From Prunus persica (Eukaryota > Streptophyta > Magnoliopsida > Rosales > Rosaceae): a DNA stretch of 64,000 nt. The notes below the pieces were generated by a model, which saw nothing but the letters and a program-made list of their open reading frames with translations, ran no database searches and had not been told where the DNA came from. Made by a program: the position numbers and the translations under genes. Every line of letters starts with the position of its first letter. Position 1 is the stretch's first letter. Shown here piece by piece: positions 1-11,151 of this stretch. Location of the stretch: NCBI RefSeq assembly GCF_000346465.2, contig NC_034013.1, positions 14,266,486-14,330,485 on the forward strand, written 5' to 3'.

Positions 1-1660
1 TGAAGACATAATATTCTACTTTAAGTATAAAACAACAGATATTATCCCCTTTCTTATTCCTCTTTTGTTTAATCAAATTCACATCAAATTGCCTTTCATA
101 TCATTGCCATATTCACAACTTCCAATCAATAAATGGGGAATGCTAACAACCTTTTCTCTAGACCTTCTTCTTTGGCCATTCTCTCTTTTTTGCTTGACAT
201 GTGTCATTCTCCTTACACTTAAAACAATGTCATTAATATATTATACAAGTTAAGTTTTGTTTTCCAAGTTTACCCTTATTAAATGTATTCAATTTATCCA
301 AAAAAATTTCACAACTTTCATACCATCTTATTAATTTTTTTTAAACGTCAATTATTTTTTTTAAAAAATGTCTGCTTTTTTCAAAAAAGAGGAAATGCCT
401 GTTTTTTTAAAAACACAAAGGACTTTTTTTTTTCCCTATCTAAACCCTTTTTGTTAAAAAAATAAAAAGAAAAAAAAAGGGACATTTCCTCTTAGAAGCA
501 GATATTTTCTTTAAAAAAAATAATTGACGTTAGAAAAAAATTAATAAGATGGTAAGAAAGTTGTGAAATTTTTTTGCATAAATTGAATACATTTAATAAG
601 GGTAAACTTAGAAAGTAAAAGTTAGCTTGTATAATATATTAATGACATTGTTTTAAGTGTAAGGAGAATGAGCAAAAAAGGGAGAAGGTTATGCTAGCAA
701 CCTTCTCTTTTGGACCTTCTCCCTTCTCCTTATGACAAGTGTCATTTTTCTTACACTTAAAACAATGTCATTAATACATCACATAAGTTAGTTTTTGTTC
801 TTTTATATTTTCTTTTCAATTTATTCAAATTTTGTTACAACTTCTTTAGCACATTGTTAAAAATTAAATAATTAACAAAAGAAGAAAAATGTCATATTTT
901 TAAAAAATAAAAATAAAGTTTGTTTCATGACATTGTTATCATCTTTATTTTGTTTTTAACAAAAACACGTGCTCTCTTTGGAAAAATTAAAATTAAAAAA
1001 AACTTCAGTTTTTATTTTCTTATTTAATTTTTTAACAAGGTGGTAAAAAAGTTGTAAAAAAAAAAGCTTGTTATTAAAAAAAATTAATACAAGAAGGGTA
1101 AACTTGGAAAACAAAAACTAGTTTGTGTGATGCATTAATGACATTGCTTTAAGTGTAAGGAAAGTGACACTTATCATGAGAAGGTCCAAAAGAGAATGTT
1201 AGAGAGAAGTTTGCTAGCGCTCCCTATAATGAAATTAGTCTATTAGAAAAAGAAACCAAAAAACATAACCTTGGAAAAGACCAAACTTATTTTCAATTTT
1301 AAAACATACTAGACATATAATTTTTTATATATTGTAAATAAATTAGGTCTTATTCAAAAATTTGTAAAATTGTGAATCTTTCCTTTCAAGTCACACACGG
1401 GTGGCACCATCGCATTGGAAAAGCGGGCCAAACTCTTCCTTTCTTCAAGTGCATCCATATTTAATTCACGTATAAGATAATTTTTAGACAACTCAATATA
1501 ATTCTCCCCCGCCATGGTGATTGATAAAAAAATAAAGAGTCTTTCTTTTCATGTCCACTTGAACGCAGCGTTTCGGGCCACTGGGCAACAAACGACACGC
1601 AACTGAAGATAAACCAAATCCGATAATCATCTAATCGGTTCTCAGTATCGTAAAAAGCTC
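1..1660. repeat. AT-rich flank with two tandem fold-back MITEs (about 135-695 and 691-1222)
   Basis: No gene is seen here. Two inverted-repeat elements lie end to end. In the first, the left arm (about 137-400) is matched in reverse complement by about 495-695. In the second, the left arm (about 700-870) is matched by about 1020-1220. Both share the motif CTTACACTTAAAACAATGTC in one arm and its complement in the other. The ends carry variants of TGCTAGCAACC, and the two elements share one terminus near 691-700. There is no transposase ORF. About 1223-1660 looks like the promoter and leader of the next gene. Confidence 0.75.
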
Positions 1661-1667
1661 TTTGGCA

Positions 1668-4600
1668 ATGGAAGCTCTGGGATTTCCTTCTCTCAACACC
1701 CACACCATTTCGTGCTCTAGTTTTCAGAAACAAAGAACGACCAAAATACCATGTCAAAGAGAACGCTTTTCAAGCATTTCACTTTTATCTTCGCTAAAAC
1801 TTAGACCCTGTTACAGACCATTCCATTTTGTATGTAAATTCTGCACCTTTTTCATATTCTAATTAGTGGCTTTGTTTTATTTTTCTTGTTTTTAATTGTT
1901 TTCTCAACTGGGTTGTTCTTCTTGTTGTTTTTGATTCAGCGTAGGAGTGCTACTCGAATGCAAGCTGACAATGAAGATTACGAGTTGAAGCAAATGAGGG
2001 ATGTGGCTGCTGCCAAGAAGAGATGGGAAGCTCTGGTATGTTGCTCAGTTCCTATAAAATCAGAAGAAAAAAAAAAAAGAAAACCGAAAAACGATTGGTT
2101 TTATAACTTATGGTAATATATTTAAGTGAGCTGGGGATTTAAGAAAAGAAAGCAACATTCTTTCGTTTGCTGCGCCTTATTTCAGTTGAAATTTTTGTTG
2201 TTGTTGTTGTTGAATAAGGTTGTGTGTTTTCTTTTGCATATGCTTTTGAATTTATTTGTGCTCTGTTAATTTTTTGAAGTAGTAGCTACTTGATTAATAC
2301 AGGTTAGGGAAGGAAAGGTTAAAGCTTTAACACCAAGGGAAGCTGGGTATGCAATTCAGCTATCTAACAAAACCCTTCTTGATGTTCGTCCCTCTACAGA
2401 ACACAAAAAGGTAGACATCCTAACATGATTTTTTTTTTTTTTCTCTATAGCATCCTTTTTCATTATTTTTCAATAAACCTCTTCTTTCCCCCTCTTTTAT
2501 AGGCATGGGTTAAAGGCTCAACCTGGATTCCAATATTTGATGTTGGTAACGAATTCGACGCTGGAACTCTTTCCAGAAAGTTCATGAGTTTCACGATGGG
2601 TATCATGCAATTCTTGCTATCTTGTCTTTCTTAACTGCTATCCAGTTTTGCATTGTTGCGTGCTTTATATTTTCATTTTGGCAACAAATGAATAGGTTTC
2701 TAGTCAATAGTCAAATCATAGTATCTTTGTGATATGTTGGAGGGAACAAGAGAGTATTTTCTTAACTCCTCAAATAACATCTGAATTGTAACCTGTCATT
2801 GCTTTGAATCTTGTGGCGGCTGTACTCCTAAATGTGACATAATATTTTCGTGTAGGGGGTTGGTGGAGTGGTGTGCCTACATTGTCTTATAATAGGTATT
2901 TCAAAAAATCATATTATTGGCGTGATTTGCTTTGTTCACATGATGAATTGCATTTTCATTGTTTTTTCTTTTGCAACAGCCAGTTCTTGTCCAAAGTTGA
3001 TGAGAAGTTTCCAAAAGATACAGATCTTATTGTTGCATGTCAGAAGGGATTGAGGTGCGCTTTATGTTCAACTAATTGTAGTTTCGGTTATAACTTTGGT
3101 TTAATAATGAGGAATGTGGAAGTTCTGCTATAACATAATTCTATTTTGGTTTTTATATAATTGATATGATTGAGTTTTTTATTGCATCATATATGTAGTT
3201 ATGTCATCCTATATTCAGAATGCATTGCAAATCCATTTTTTTTTTCCTCATTTTCATAGTTGTCTAAAATTAGACTGGAAAAGCTTTTAGAAAACTTTAG
3301 TGAAAGTTGTCCCAAAATTATGAATATTATATGATCATTTATTATCTTCTCCCCACAAGGTGACCATATAATTGGAGGAAATTGTCAAGGGATAAAAAGG
3401 GGGGAATCTTTATTCAGCCCTTTATTTTCTATGTTCTAGACATCAGACCCATGTTTCTGTCCAAGTTGAATTTTTTGTGTATATGAATCTTTGATCACTA
3501 ACATATCTCCAGCTCAAATAGAGAACAGCAGTTCGTAACTTATACTTCTACCCAATACTTTTTTTTTATTTTAAAAAAACTAACTAATACTATGGTTTAA
3601 CTTTAAATACATGGAAGAAAAGATGGCAATGAAGAGAATAGCCTATATTAATTAAAATGAATCAATCAAATTTCACCACTGTCGCCTTTCTTGGGCAGAT
3701 CTCTAGCTGCTTGTGAGCAGCTGTACAATGCGGGATACAGAAACCTTTTCTGGGTTCAAGGGGGTTTAGAGGCTGCTGAAGAAGAGGTAGTTGTGGTTTG
3801 TGTAACTTAGATATTTTTTTTCTACTTAGCATTTCTAAATTTATAACTTTTTCAGTGCTTTGTTGTGAGCCAACCTGAAAACGTCTGTTAATGTAGTGAG
3901 TCTCATCTTATGTCGGAGCAGGATCTTGTCAGAGAAGGCCCTCAGCCATTTAAGTTTGCTGGAATTGGTGGGGTTTCAGAATTCCTTGGGTAACTATCTG
4001 ATCTTAACTCACTTCTCCTTATGATGTGTGCATTGTGAAGACCAAAATTTTCTTTTTCATTTTTTCTTGTTTCAAATGGGAAGATAAGATGAAACTGTAA
4101 GGATCATGAAACTGGGTTGAAAGGTTATGTCAATGCCATCTAGTACAGATAACTAGATAGCTATTAGATGCATAATCAGGTAAATACGCATGTAGATTGA
4201 ATCTGGTATACTTAATTGACCAAGGTTGACGTTACTTTGACCATTGAAAAGGTAATTTCCAGCTATAATCTTCAAGTTATTGCTGCCAGATTGACTCAAG
4301 GTCTATGATTTGGTGATTTACTTTGTATATTTTCCATTAGTTTATGGCTTATAATACAAATTACTTGGTATCTACTTTCTGCTGATGCACAGTGGCCTTA
4401 AGTTATTGGTGCATATTAGAGTACAACTTTAAGGCAGTTCTTATACAACTTTACAGAAAGTGCATTTATTTATGAATCCCCAATCCACAGTTGGACTGAT
4501 CAGCAAAGAGCTGCAGCTGCCAAAGAAGGTTGGAGTTACCGATTAGTGTTCTCTGCCCGGCTGGTACTTATTTTCTTTAACATGTTTGCTAAAATGGCCT

Positions 4601-4745
4601 GCTGTTTAGTCACCTCACTTTTAAGAGTCCAATCTCAAATGTGATTTCTTTTTTGGCACAGGTTGGAGTCTTTCTCCTTGCTGATGCCTTGTTTTTTGGT
4701 GCTCAGAAAGTAGCTCATTATCTTCAGGATATAAGGTCACAATGA
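1668..4745 (+). CDS. STR11: Rhodanese-like domain protein, chloroplastic (STR11-like), 10 exons
   Basis: Exons read as 1668-1829, 1940-2035, 2303-2410, 2503-2599, 2856-2895, 2980-3054, 3699-3786, 3922-3989, 4491-4563 and 4662-4745, all with GT-AG introns, giving 296 residues. The Ser/Arg-rich first 55 residues look like a plastid transit peptide. The rhodanese fold follows, with LLDVRPSTEHKK early and the active-site loop VACQKGLRS, whose cysteine is the expected persulfide carrier. A GWWSGVPTLSYN segment and a C-terminal FLGWTDQQRAAAAKEGW stretch precede a hydrophobic helix (VGVFLLADALFFGAQ), suggesting a membrane anchor. These features recall Arabidopsis At4g24750 (STR11) from memory. The substrate is not known. 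The start is the ATG at 1668, the first in the frame that opens the transit peptide. Confidence 0.88.
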
Positions 4746-5536
4746 GATTCAACAGCTGTGCTTGAAGTACTTGATTGAATATCAATGTACAACATTTTGC
4801 AGTACTGGTTCACCACAGAGAACAGATTTGCCAAGGATAACAATTTTGGAAGCCAGAGTACCTCAGAGAGAAGATTGCGTTCTCCACTTTTAACCACATA
4901 TCCCTCTATTCTCATATTGTTCCATGCTTTTCAATGAAGTTGGATCTATGCATGATCTACCATGCATGTGCTCGCTCCATGAGAAGTAGAACAATGATTA
5001 GTCCAGAAAATTTTGTCAAGACAGTTATGCCTTGTAACAAGTCCTAGTCTAGTACTAGTCTTGTTTTTTATTTCTTTCCCATGAAGGTTTTACGGCCTAG
5101 CAATGTATACCTTCTGTGAGCTCCACTACTTTTCAAAATTCATCTTTTATCAATCAATTTATATTGAAAAGAACTTGAATAAATTCTTTTGAATATTTTT
5201 TGAAGTATATAGCTCCCTGATATGCATGCGGAGGCAAGTAGGGGAATTAACTTGTTCTTCCTTGCGAAGCTATAACCATAACATTGTTCTTGGAAACCAA
5301 CCTTGACACTGGGTTTAGATCATAGTTGGGGTAAAGGAGGGAGGGAAAAGGAAAGAAAAAGCATATCTTATTTAAAAAAGACAAGTATATATTCTTCCAT
5401 TAACTATAAGAGTCTGTTTTTGAGATACAGGCAAAAGGCACTGCGTGCATCTTGCTCGTCTCTTGTATGTTTGATGAAAGCAGAGATAATTGGATGATAC
5501 ATAGAGTATCATGTAGTTTATTGATGATTTCTCGTC
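4746..5536. other. Intergenic, 3' flank of the rhodanese gene
   Basis: This stretch holds the 3' UTR of the rhodanese gene and the 3' flank of the minus-strand P450 pseudogene. Nothing else is recognisable. Confidence 0.6.
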
Positions 5537-6050
5537 TCAGGAAAACCGTGGTCTGGCAACAACAATCAGATTGGCTATCCTGTGCATTGTGATACCAAAA
5601 ACTTCTGTCATGTCCAAATCTTTTGCTGCAGTATCAGGGGGAAGCTCCCAATCAAAGGTATGCAGAAGTTGAGCTAGAGCAAGCTCAATGGTTGCTGTTC
5701 CCAATGTAATAGCAGGGCAACCTCTTCTACCAGCCCCAAAAGGTATAAGCTCAAAATCCTGCCCCTTGAAGTCTATAGTGCTACCTATGAATCTTTCTGG
5801 TTCAAATGCTTCTGGATTTTCCCAAGATTCAGGGTCCCTCCCTATTGCCCAGGCATTGACGAAAATTCGTGTTTTGGCTAGAATATCGTACCCATCAATG
5901 GTTACATCTTCCATGGATTCTCTAGGGACTAGTACTGGAGCAGGTGGATGCAATCTAAATATTTCTTTGATGACAGCTTTCATGTAGTCCAGCTGAGGCA
6001 GATCACTCTCTAACACGACTCTTCTTTCTCCGACAACACCTCGTACTTTT

Positions 6051-6410
6051 GGTGCATTGTGCAGTTTAGGCTCAAGTAGGCGAACAAAGGAGCATTTGGT
6101 GCTTTGTGCAGTTTAGGCTCGAGTAGGCGAACAAATGAGCAATTGGTGCCTTGTGCAGTTTTGGCTCGTGCAGGCAAAGTAGCAATTGGTGCCTTGTGCA
6201 GTTTTGGCTCGTGCAGGCAAATGAGCGTTTGGTGCCTTGTGTAGTTTAGGCTCTTGCAGGCAAAGGAGCATTTTGGTGCCTTGTGCAGTTTTGGCTCGTG
6301 CAGGCGAAGGAGTGTTTGGTGCCTTATGCAGTTTTGGCTCGCGCTGGCGAATGAGCGTTTGGTGCCTTGTGCAGTTTTGGCTCGTGCAGGCGAAGGAGCA
6401 TTTTGGTCGA
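6051..6410. repeat. Minisatellite, 8 units of 43-47 bp
   Basis: Units begin with GGTGC at 6051, 6098, 6145, 6188, 6231, 6275, 6318 and 6361, with a partial unit at 6405. The core reads GGTGCCTTGTGCAGTTTTGG followed by CTCGTGCAGGCGAA. The first two spacings are 47 bp, the rest 43-44 bp. The array lies exactly between the 3' fragment of the P450 pseudogene and the retroelement coding sequence. Confidence 0.92.
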
Positions 6411-6417
6411 ATTTGTG

Positions 6418-6828
6418 TTAAGCGAAGTGAGAAGTATCCTCCTTATGTTTTTCACCTCGGGAGGTGCTCGACGCATTATTCTTGAAGAATCCCTTGGGGA
6501 AGAAGTCATGTAGCATGATGGGGCTAGGCGACCTTTGTTTCAAGAGTTCATCTTTTGGAACCATTTTGTTCATATTTGATAATTCATTTCCTCTATGCCT
6601 TTTATGTGATTGAGGAGAACTTCTTTTGCTTACAAATCTTTTTGATCGAGGAGTTCTTGGCAAAGGTGCACTCGTATGTAACTTCTTCCGAGTAGCCAAT
6701 GCCCATCCTTCATTATCGTCATCGAATGAATCGACACTACTTTGACTTTTCACTCCAACACACTCATACGGATTGAGTTGATGGGTTTCAGAGAATGCCC
6801 CCAGTGATTGAAGTGAGGGCGAATGTGC
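6418..6828 (-). CDS. Gag-downstream retroelement ORF, in the same frame after a TAG
   Basis: After the TAG that ends gag, the same frame continues for 136 codons (AHSPSLQSLGAFSETHQL...) to a TAA at 6418. It has a low-complexity Ser/Arg/Lys-rich region (TPRSKRFVSKRSSPQSHKRH). I see no protease DTGA-type motif. It could be the start of the pol region behind a leaky or mutated stop, or a spacer ORF. It runs out at the minisatellite. Confidence 0.5.
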   Translation of the reverse strand, partial: AHSPSLQSLGAFSETHQLNPYECVGVKSQSSVDSFDDDNEGWALATRKKLHTSAPLPRTPRSKRFVSKRSSPQSHKRHRGNELSNMNKMVPKDELLKQRSPSPIMLHDFFPKGFFKNNASSTSRGEKHKEDTSHFA

Positions 6829-8610
6829 CTAACCAGATAAGACAAACGAGATCGTAGCATGGCTAGACTCTACCACCTTGTCAAGATCCATTTCGATTCT
6901 TCCTTGTTGTGCCAACTTCATGATGAGATCTTTCAACACGAAGCACTTTTCCACTGGGTGACTGATGACATGATGGTACATGCAGTATTTCGGGTGGTTA
7001 ATATGATTCATCTCTTCAGGGCGTTTGCACTCAGGTAACTCAATCACCTTCTTCTCAAGTAAGTCTTCCAGCATGCCTTCTATGTCAGAGTCTGGAAAAG
7101 GATACTTCTTCTCCTTCATTTCTTTTAGGGTGTATCCTCGCGGTTCTTGATCTTGAGTCGACTCGGCCTTCCTCGCATCTTTCTTGCCTCGAGTGGAAAT
7201 CTTCATTGGAGTAGCACTGATCGTCATTGACTCCAAGATGCGTGTCCTCAAAGAGTCTGCCCCATTTCTCGATGACTTGTCATTTCGATGACCACTCACC
7301 ATTTCCTTTCTTCCATCGTGATTAGCGATACTTAGCTCTATGTCATGCGCACGAGTGGTCAATTCTTCAAAGGTACGGGGTTTGATCCCTTGAAGAATGT
7401 AGAGCAGACCCCAATGCATACCTTGAATGCACATCTCTACAGCCGATAACTTTGAGACTCGATCTTTGCAGTCGAGGCTTAATGAACGCCAACGATTGAT
7501 GTAGTCAACAACAGGTTTGTCTTTTCGCTGCTTTGTGCTACTGAGCTCTATCATGCTAACTGAGCGACGAGTGATATAGAAGCGGTTGAGGAATTCTCTC
7601 TCCATTTGTTCCCAGCTGTCAATTGACTCAGGTTCCAAGTCAATGTACCAGTTGAATGCAGTGCCTCGGAGTGATCGGACAAATTGCTTCACGAGATAAT
7701 CGTCGTTAGTGCCAACGCTGTTGCACATCTCGATGAAGTGGGCAACATGTTGTTTAGGGTTACCTTTTCCATCAAACTGCATAAACTTTAGAGGTTGATA
7801 GCCTGTTGGCATTCGAAGGTTGTCTAACCTTTTGGTGTAAGGCTTGGAATAGATAAATGTATCTTGAGAAGGCCCACCATATTGAGCCCTGATGGTGTTC
7901 GTGATCATGTCCTGAAGTTGTTGGATAGATAAAGAACCCACCGAGGCTGTGTTGCCTTTTCCGTGCGACTTATCACCCGACTCTGTTTCATGACCCAATC
8001 CTTTCTCGCTAGATTCAGCTTCATGATGTGATTCTTTCTTATGCACGTCTTCACTAGGTTCCTTATCTTGATGTGTCTCCCACTTGTTAATGAGAGAAGC
8101 AATCTGCACATCCTTCTCTTCGACCATCTTCATCAATTTCGTGACCGCTTCGCTCATATGGGCCAGCTGTTCTTCAATAGACATTGCTCCCGTCACCATG
8201 ACCTGCATAGCCATAGAATAAGACTCACCTACAGACGCCGAGGCAATCTTCTTCTGTTGGTCGTCAGGCGGGGATCCATGGTATGAACTTGTGCTCGAGT
8301 CAGCATCTGAAACAAGCGAGAGTGAGCGTTCTCTTGAATTCTTCGAACATGAAAAACTCTTTTCTTCGTTCGAAGAGTTTCTCTCATCCGCTTTGGCGAT
8401 AGTCTTCTTTGCCAAATTGATGACTGGTTCACGCCTTCGGTTCACATCTTTCGCCTTGGCTTGAGTCGGTATGGAAGTGACATGTCGAGTTACGGATATC
8501 GCCTTGGCCTTGCTCCGGGTGACGACCCCAGCAGAATTTTCGCTTGAGAAGGAGGCGCTCACGCTTTTACCTCTCGTCGCGGGAACGGATTGAATCTTCT
8601 TGGAAGCCAT
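6829..8610 (-). CDS. Retrotransposon gag polyprotein (Ty3/gypsy-like)
   Basis: The likely start is MASKKIQSVPATRG at 8610; the open frame continues upstream into the LTR boundary but that ATG lies in the LTR. The product is about 593 residues. A basic/Ser-rich N-terminus and a Glu/His-rich linker are followed by a retrotransposon gag core: GTAFNWYIDLEPESIDSWEQ, FLNRFYITRRSVSM and DYINRWRSLS are typical of this domain. A late CMYHHVISHPVEKCFVLKD segment has the cysteine/histidine spacing of a degenerate zinc knuckle. The frame ends with TAG at 6829-6831 but stays open beyond it. Confidence 0.85.
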   Translation of the reverse strand: MASKKIQSVPATRGKSVSASFSSENSAGVVTRSKAKAISVTRHVTSIPTQAKAKDVNRRREPVINLAKKTIAKADERNSSNEEKSFSCSKNSRERSLSLVSDADSSTSSYHGSPPDDQQKKIASASVGESYSMAMQVMVTGAMSIEEQLAHMSEAVTKLMKMVEEKDVQIASLINKWETHQDKEPSEDVHKKESHHEAESSEKGLGHETESGDKSHGKGNTASVGSLSIQQLQDMITNTIRAQYGGPSQDTFIYSKPYTKRLDNLRMPTGYQPLKFMQFDGKGNPKQHVAHFIEMCNSVGTNDDYLVKQFVRSLRGTAFNWYIDLEPESIDSWEQMEREFLNRFYITRRSVSMIELSSTKQRKDKPVVDYINRWRSLSLDCKDRVSKLSAVEMCIQGMHWGLLYILQGIKPRTFEELTTRAHDIELSIANHDGRKEMVSGHRNDKSSRNGADSLRTRILESMTISATPMKISTRGKKDARKAESTQDQEPRGYTLKEMKEKKYPFPDSDIEGMLEDLLEKKVIELPECKRPEEMNHINHPKYCMYHHVISHPVEKCFVLKDLIMKLAQQGRIEMDLDKVVESSHATISFVLSG

Positions 8611-8690
8611 CGTTTTTCGATGTGTTGATTGATTTTGGAACTGGAGAAAGAGATGAGAGGCAAAGATGGTCCCACTGGGCGTGCCAAATT

Positions 8691-9411
8691 TGTAAACACG
8701 AATTTCCTGCGACAAATGAGACAAGAACACGTGTACAAAATAATTTTGTATTTATGAAATTTAGGGTTACAATCTCTGTATTGAATCCTCTGATTCGATC
8801 TCCAATGTGTTTAAAGAAAATATGTGTTTGATACAAGGGTCGTAGAGACTTGATCTTGATCAAACAGGTAGCACGAAGCTTGTTTGGTGTTTGGGATTTT
8901 TCTATGGTAAAGGAACCGGCACGTATTTATTGTGCTTGGTAGCTCTTCCAAAGTAGGGTGAAAAATGCAGAGAGTTTTCTGTTTCTTCTGAGTGCTAGGT
9001 TTTTTTTTTTTGACTTTCGTCTTGAGGCCTCCTATTTATAGGCTCTTGTAGGATGCTTGACCTAAATAACTTTCCCTATTTAAAACCTTGTTTTGTGGGA
9101 TTTTGATTTGATTTAAATCAATTCCCATAATCTGACAATTTAACCAGATTATCTTCAATTGATTGACCTGATTAATATTTGATTTAAATCATAGTCAATC
9201 ACAGAAGATTCTTTCCCTTAATTTTGTTTTCATCTTGAACTGTTTGATGCACTCCGTCGGATGTCGCCACGTGTCAATTTTTGACAACTAATTCGATTTT
9301 GATGAGTCATACGCCACATGTGCGAATTATGAGGCCCACAATTCAATCCACCGAACCCTAATTATTTTCTCGTCCAATGGAATTTATTTCAACAAAATTT
9401 CTTTGTCTACA
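8691..9411 (-). repeat. 5' LTR of the gypsy-like element (721 bp)
   Basis: Its ends are TGTA...TACA. A TATAAATAGG box lies on the minus strand at 9040-9031. The sequence just inside the LTR (8690 downward, reading TTTGGCACGCCCAGTGGG on the minus strand) is where a primer-binding site is expected, but I cannot name the tRNA. Confidence 0.8.
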
Positions 9412-9939
9412 GGTGGACTTGGGTCGACCAGAAAACGCGAGGTCATGAGTTTTCAAGATCTCCCGAGCTGCCTCAGCTGAAGACACAACAAGCACCGGGA
9501 CACTTCCAAAGTGGAGAAGCATGAGAGGGCCATGGCGTTGGGACAAGGCTTGAAGTGAGCGATGAGGGTACGAGCCTATCTGGTGAAGGTTTCCAATGAT
9601 AGGTAGCTTTGGTGGAGAAGGTGGTTGTGTTGATTTTTGGGTGGTGGTTTTAGTCGAAGAGTACCATGTGTATAGGAGGACAAGGAAAATGGCCAGCAGT
9701 GTGAAGGCCAAAGGTTGCAAAAAGGAGGAGCTTTCATTTAGCTCTTGCAATAATTGCAAGGGATTTAGCATCTTCAGAGTTGGTACTAGAAACGAATGTG
9801 TTGTGTGTGTTTAAATAAAGGCAAAGATCATAAGAAAACAAAACAACATATAGGATAGGACTATCCAATGTATTTAAAAGTTGAAACCACCGCCTCACAA
9901 ATTTGTGTGCCAACTTGGAGCCGCATAAAAGTTTACGGA

Positions 9940-10375
9940 TGTTTATACCCGGAATAAACGACCTATGACCTCCGAACACGTGGACAGGGTTGGTATTGAT
10001 CACTGATGACCTTCGGCATGGTGCCTACCGATCGTTTTCTTTTTTGATCATTACTCTACCGGACACGTGTCATGCTCACAATCCGCTCCTACAGTCCCAC
10101 ATCGGAAATATGAGCATAGTGCACGCCTCCCAAGGCCTATATAAGAAGACCCCTATCCTCAAAAGGGGGGAATCAGAACTAACGGTATGCTACCGATTGA
10201 TCTGTCAGTTAACATTACTAAAACCGTACTTACTAAAGCATCGGAGAGCCTTCGGCCGGTACCACACCGATACCCCAAGGTCTTACCGAACGTGTCTTTT
10301 TGCAGGTACTTACCCTTCTGAAGTTAGACATCTTCCGAAGATAGACACCTGCCGAACCACTTTTTCACATCAACA
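9940..10375. mobile_element. Solo LTR (436 bp) with 5-bp target duplication ACGGA
   Basis: The sequence begins TGTTTATACC and ends CACATCAACA, flanked by ACGGA on both sides (9935-9939 and 10376-10380). A TATATAAG box lies at about 10138-10145. No internal region is present, so this is a solo LTR left by recombination between two LTRs. The long open frame at 9990-10400 is LTR sequence, not a gene. It sits upstream of the P450 pseudogene, inside a copy of the P450 promoter region. Confidence 0.9.
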
Positions 10376-10380
10376 ACGGA

Positions 10381-11151
10381 CAAGTACATTTCTGGTATAA
10401 TGTTAATCATAGCCACAGATATAGATGTTTCTAACTTCTTTTGAGCCCTTTCTTTCTCTTATGTTTTATTTTTTTATATCTATTGACAGTAGGGTGAGAG
10501 GGTTCCCTGTATGACCTTTCCTCTCTCTCTCTGAATACTTGTCAATCTCCTCACTATATATTAAGTGAGAATGGCAGAATATAATGCCGGTTGATCACTT
10601 CTCATTAGTAAACATTATCAGATTAGTAAAATAGAAAATTTCAGGGATGAGTTAGTCATTTGTAAGAGGAGAGCCACATAAAAGTTTATGGACGAGTTAG
10701 TTTGTTTCAATTTGTTATCTTCGTTATCTTCTTCTTCTTCTTCTAGGGATGAGTTAGTCCACACGAATTCATCCACTTGGGCAGAAGACAACAAAAAAAT
10801 TTAGATGATTTTGGAAAGCATGGAGTGTTTGACTTTTGACTTAAAAGAGTTCCGTGCCTCATTTAAGTTTCTATCTTGTGCATAGGAAAATTCAAGGTAG
10901 AAATTTGTTTTCGTGTGGATCCAAAAGACTTTAAAATCAAAATCCAATCTAACATCCAAGTTTAATGGAAAATACATCTTATCTAAGGATGACAGTCTAA
11001 GTTCCTATAATTTAATTTATTTTTTTATCAAGGAACAATATAAAGAATCATTTTATATAGGCTAAGCATGACTCAGCATTTCATGATCTTATGCTTCCTT
11101 TGGGCTTCTGTTATGAAACTTTGAGGTGACACTGCAGAAAGGCCTTCACAA
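10381..11151. other. Intergenic, with a duplicated P450 upstream region
   Basis: 10405-10635 is nearly the same as 12895-13160, the upstream region of the intact P450. It therefore marks the original promoter side of the broken tandem copy. The rest, to 11151, is AT-rich 3' flank of the intact gene. Confidence 0.75.

Larger units (their letters stand above)
6418..9411 (-). mobile_element. Truncated Ty3/gypsy-like LTR retrotransposon (5' LTR plus gag only)
   Basis: Read on the minus strand, the element starts with an LTR at 9411 (TGTAGACAAAG...) and runs through a gag gene to about 6418. No protease, reverse transcriptase, RNase H, integrase or 3' LTR is present, so the 3' part is lost. The right flank GGTGG (9412-9416) has no matching duplication on the other side, as expected after a deletion. 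The element interrupts a P450 gene. Confidence 0.8.
5537..9771 (-). pseudogene. Cytochrome P450 (CYP71 family) pseudogene split by a gypsy element
   Basis: The N-terminal 120 residues of a microsomal CYP71-type P450 are encoded at 9771-9412: a hydrophobic anchor, the [17 protein letters not shown] proline hinge, and reading up to SGRPKST. There the frame runs straight into the end of an LTR. The C-terminal part resumes at about 6048-5537 with ExxR (KEIFRLHPP), PERF and the heme loop FGAGRRGCPAITLG. About residues 120-345 of a typical CYP71 are missing. The heme loop has Ala where the family has Gly after the cysteine (CPA for CPG). The order and strand match the intact P450 at 11152-12854, so this is a broken tandem duplicate. 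The CYP71 subfamily is not resolved. Confidence 0.85.

Noticed and set aside
6051..6410. CRISPR-like array
   Set aside because: The units are contiguous with no unique spacers, and the context is a plant nuclear genome; it is a minisatellite.
9990..10400. 136-codon plus-strand open frame
   Set aside because: It lies almost wholly in the solo LTR defined by ends and target duplication, and has no recognisable protein.
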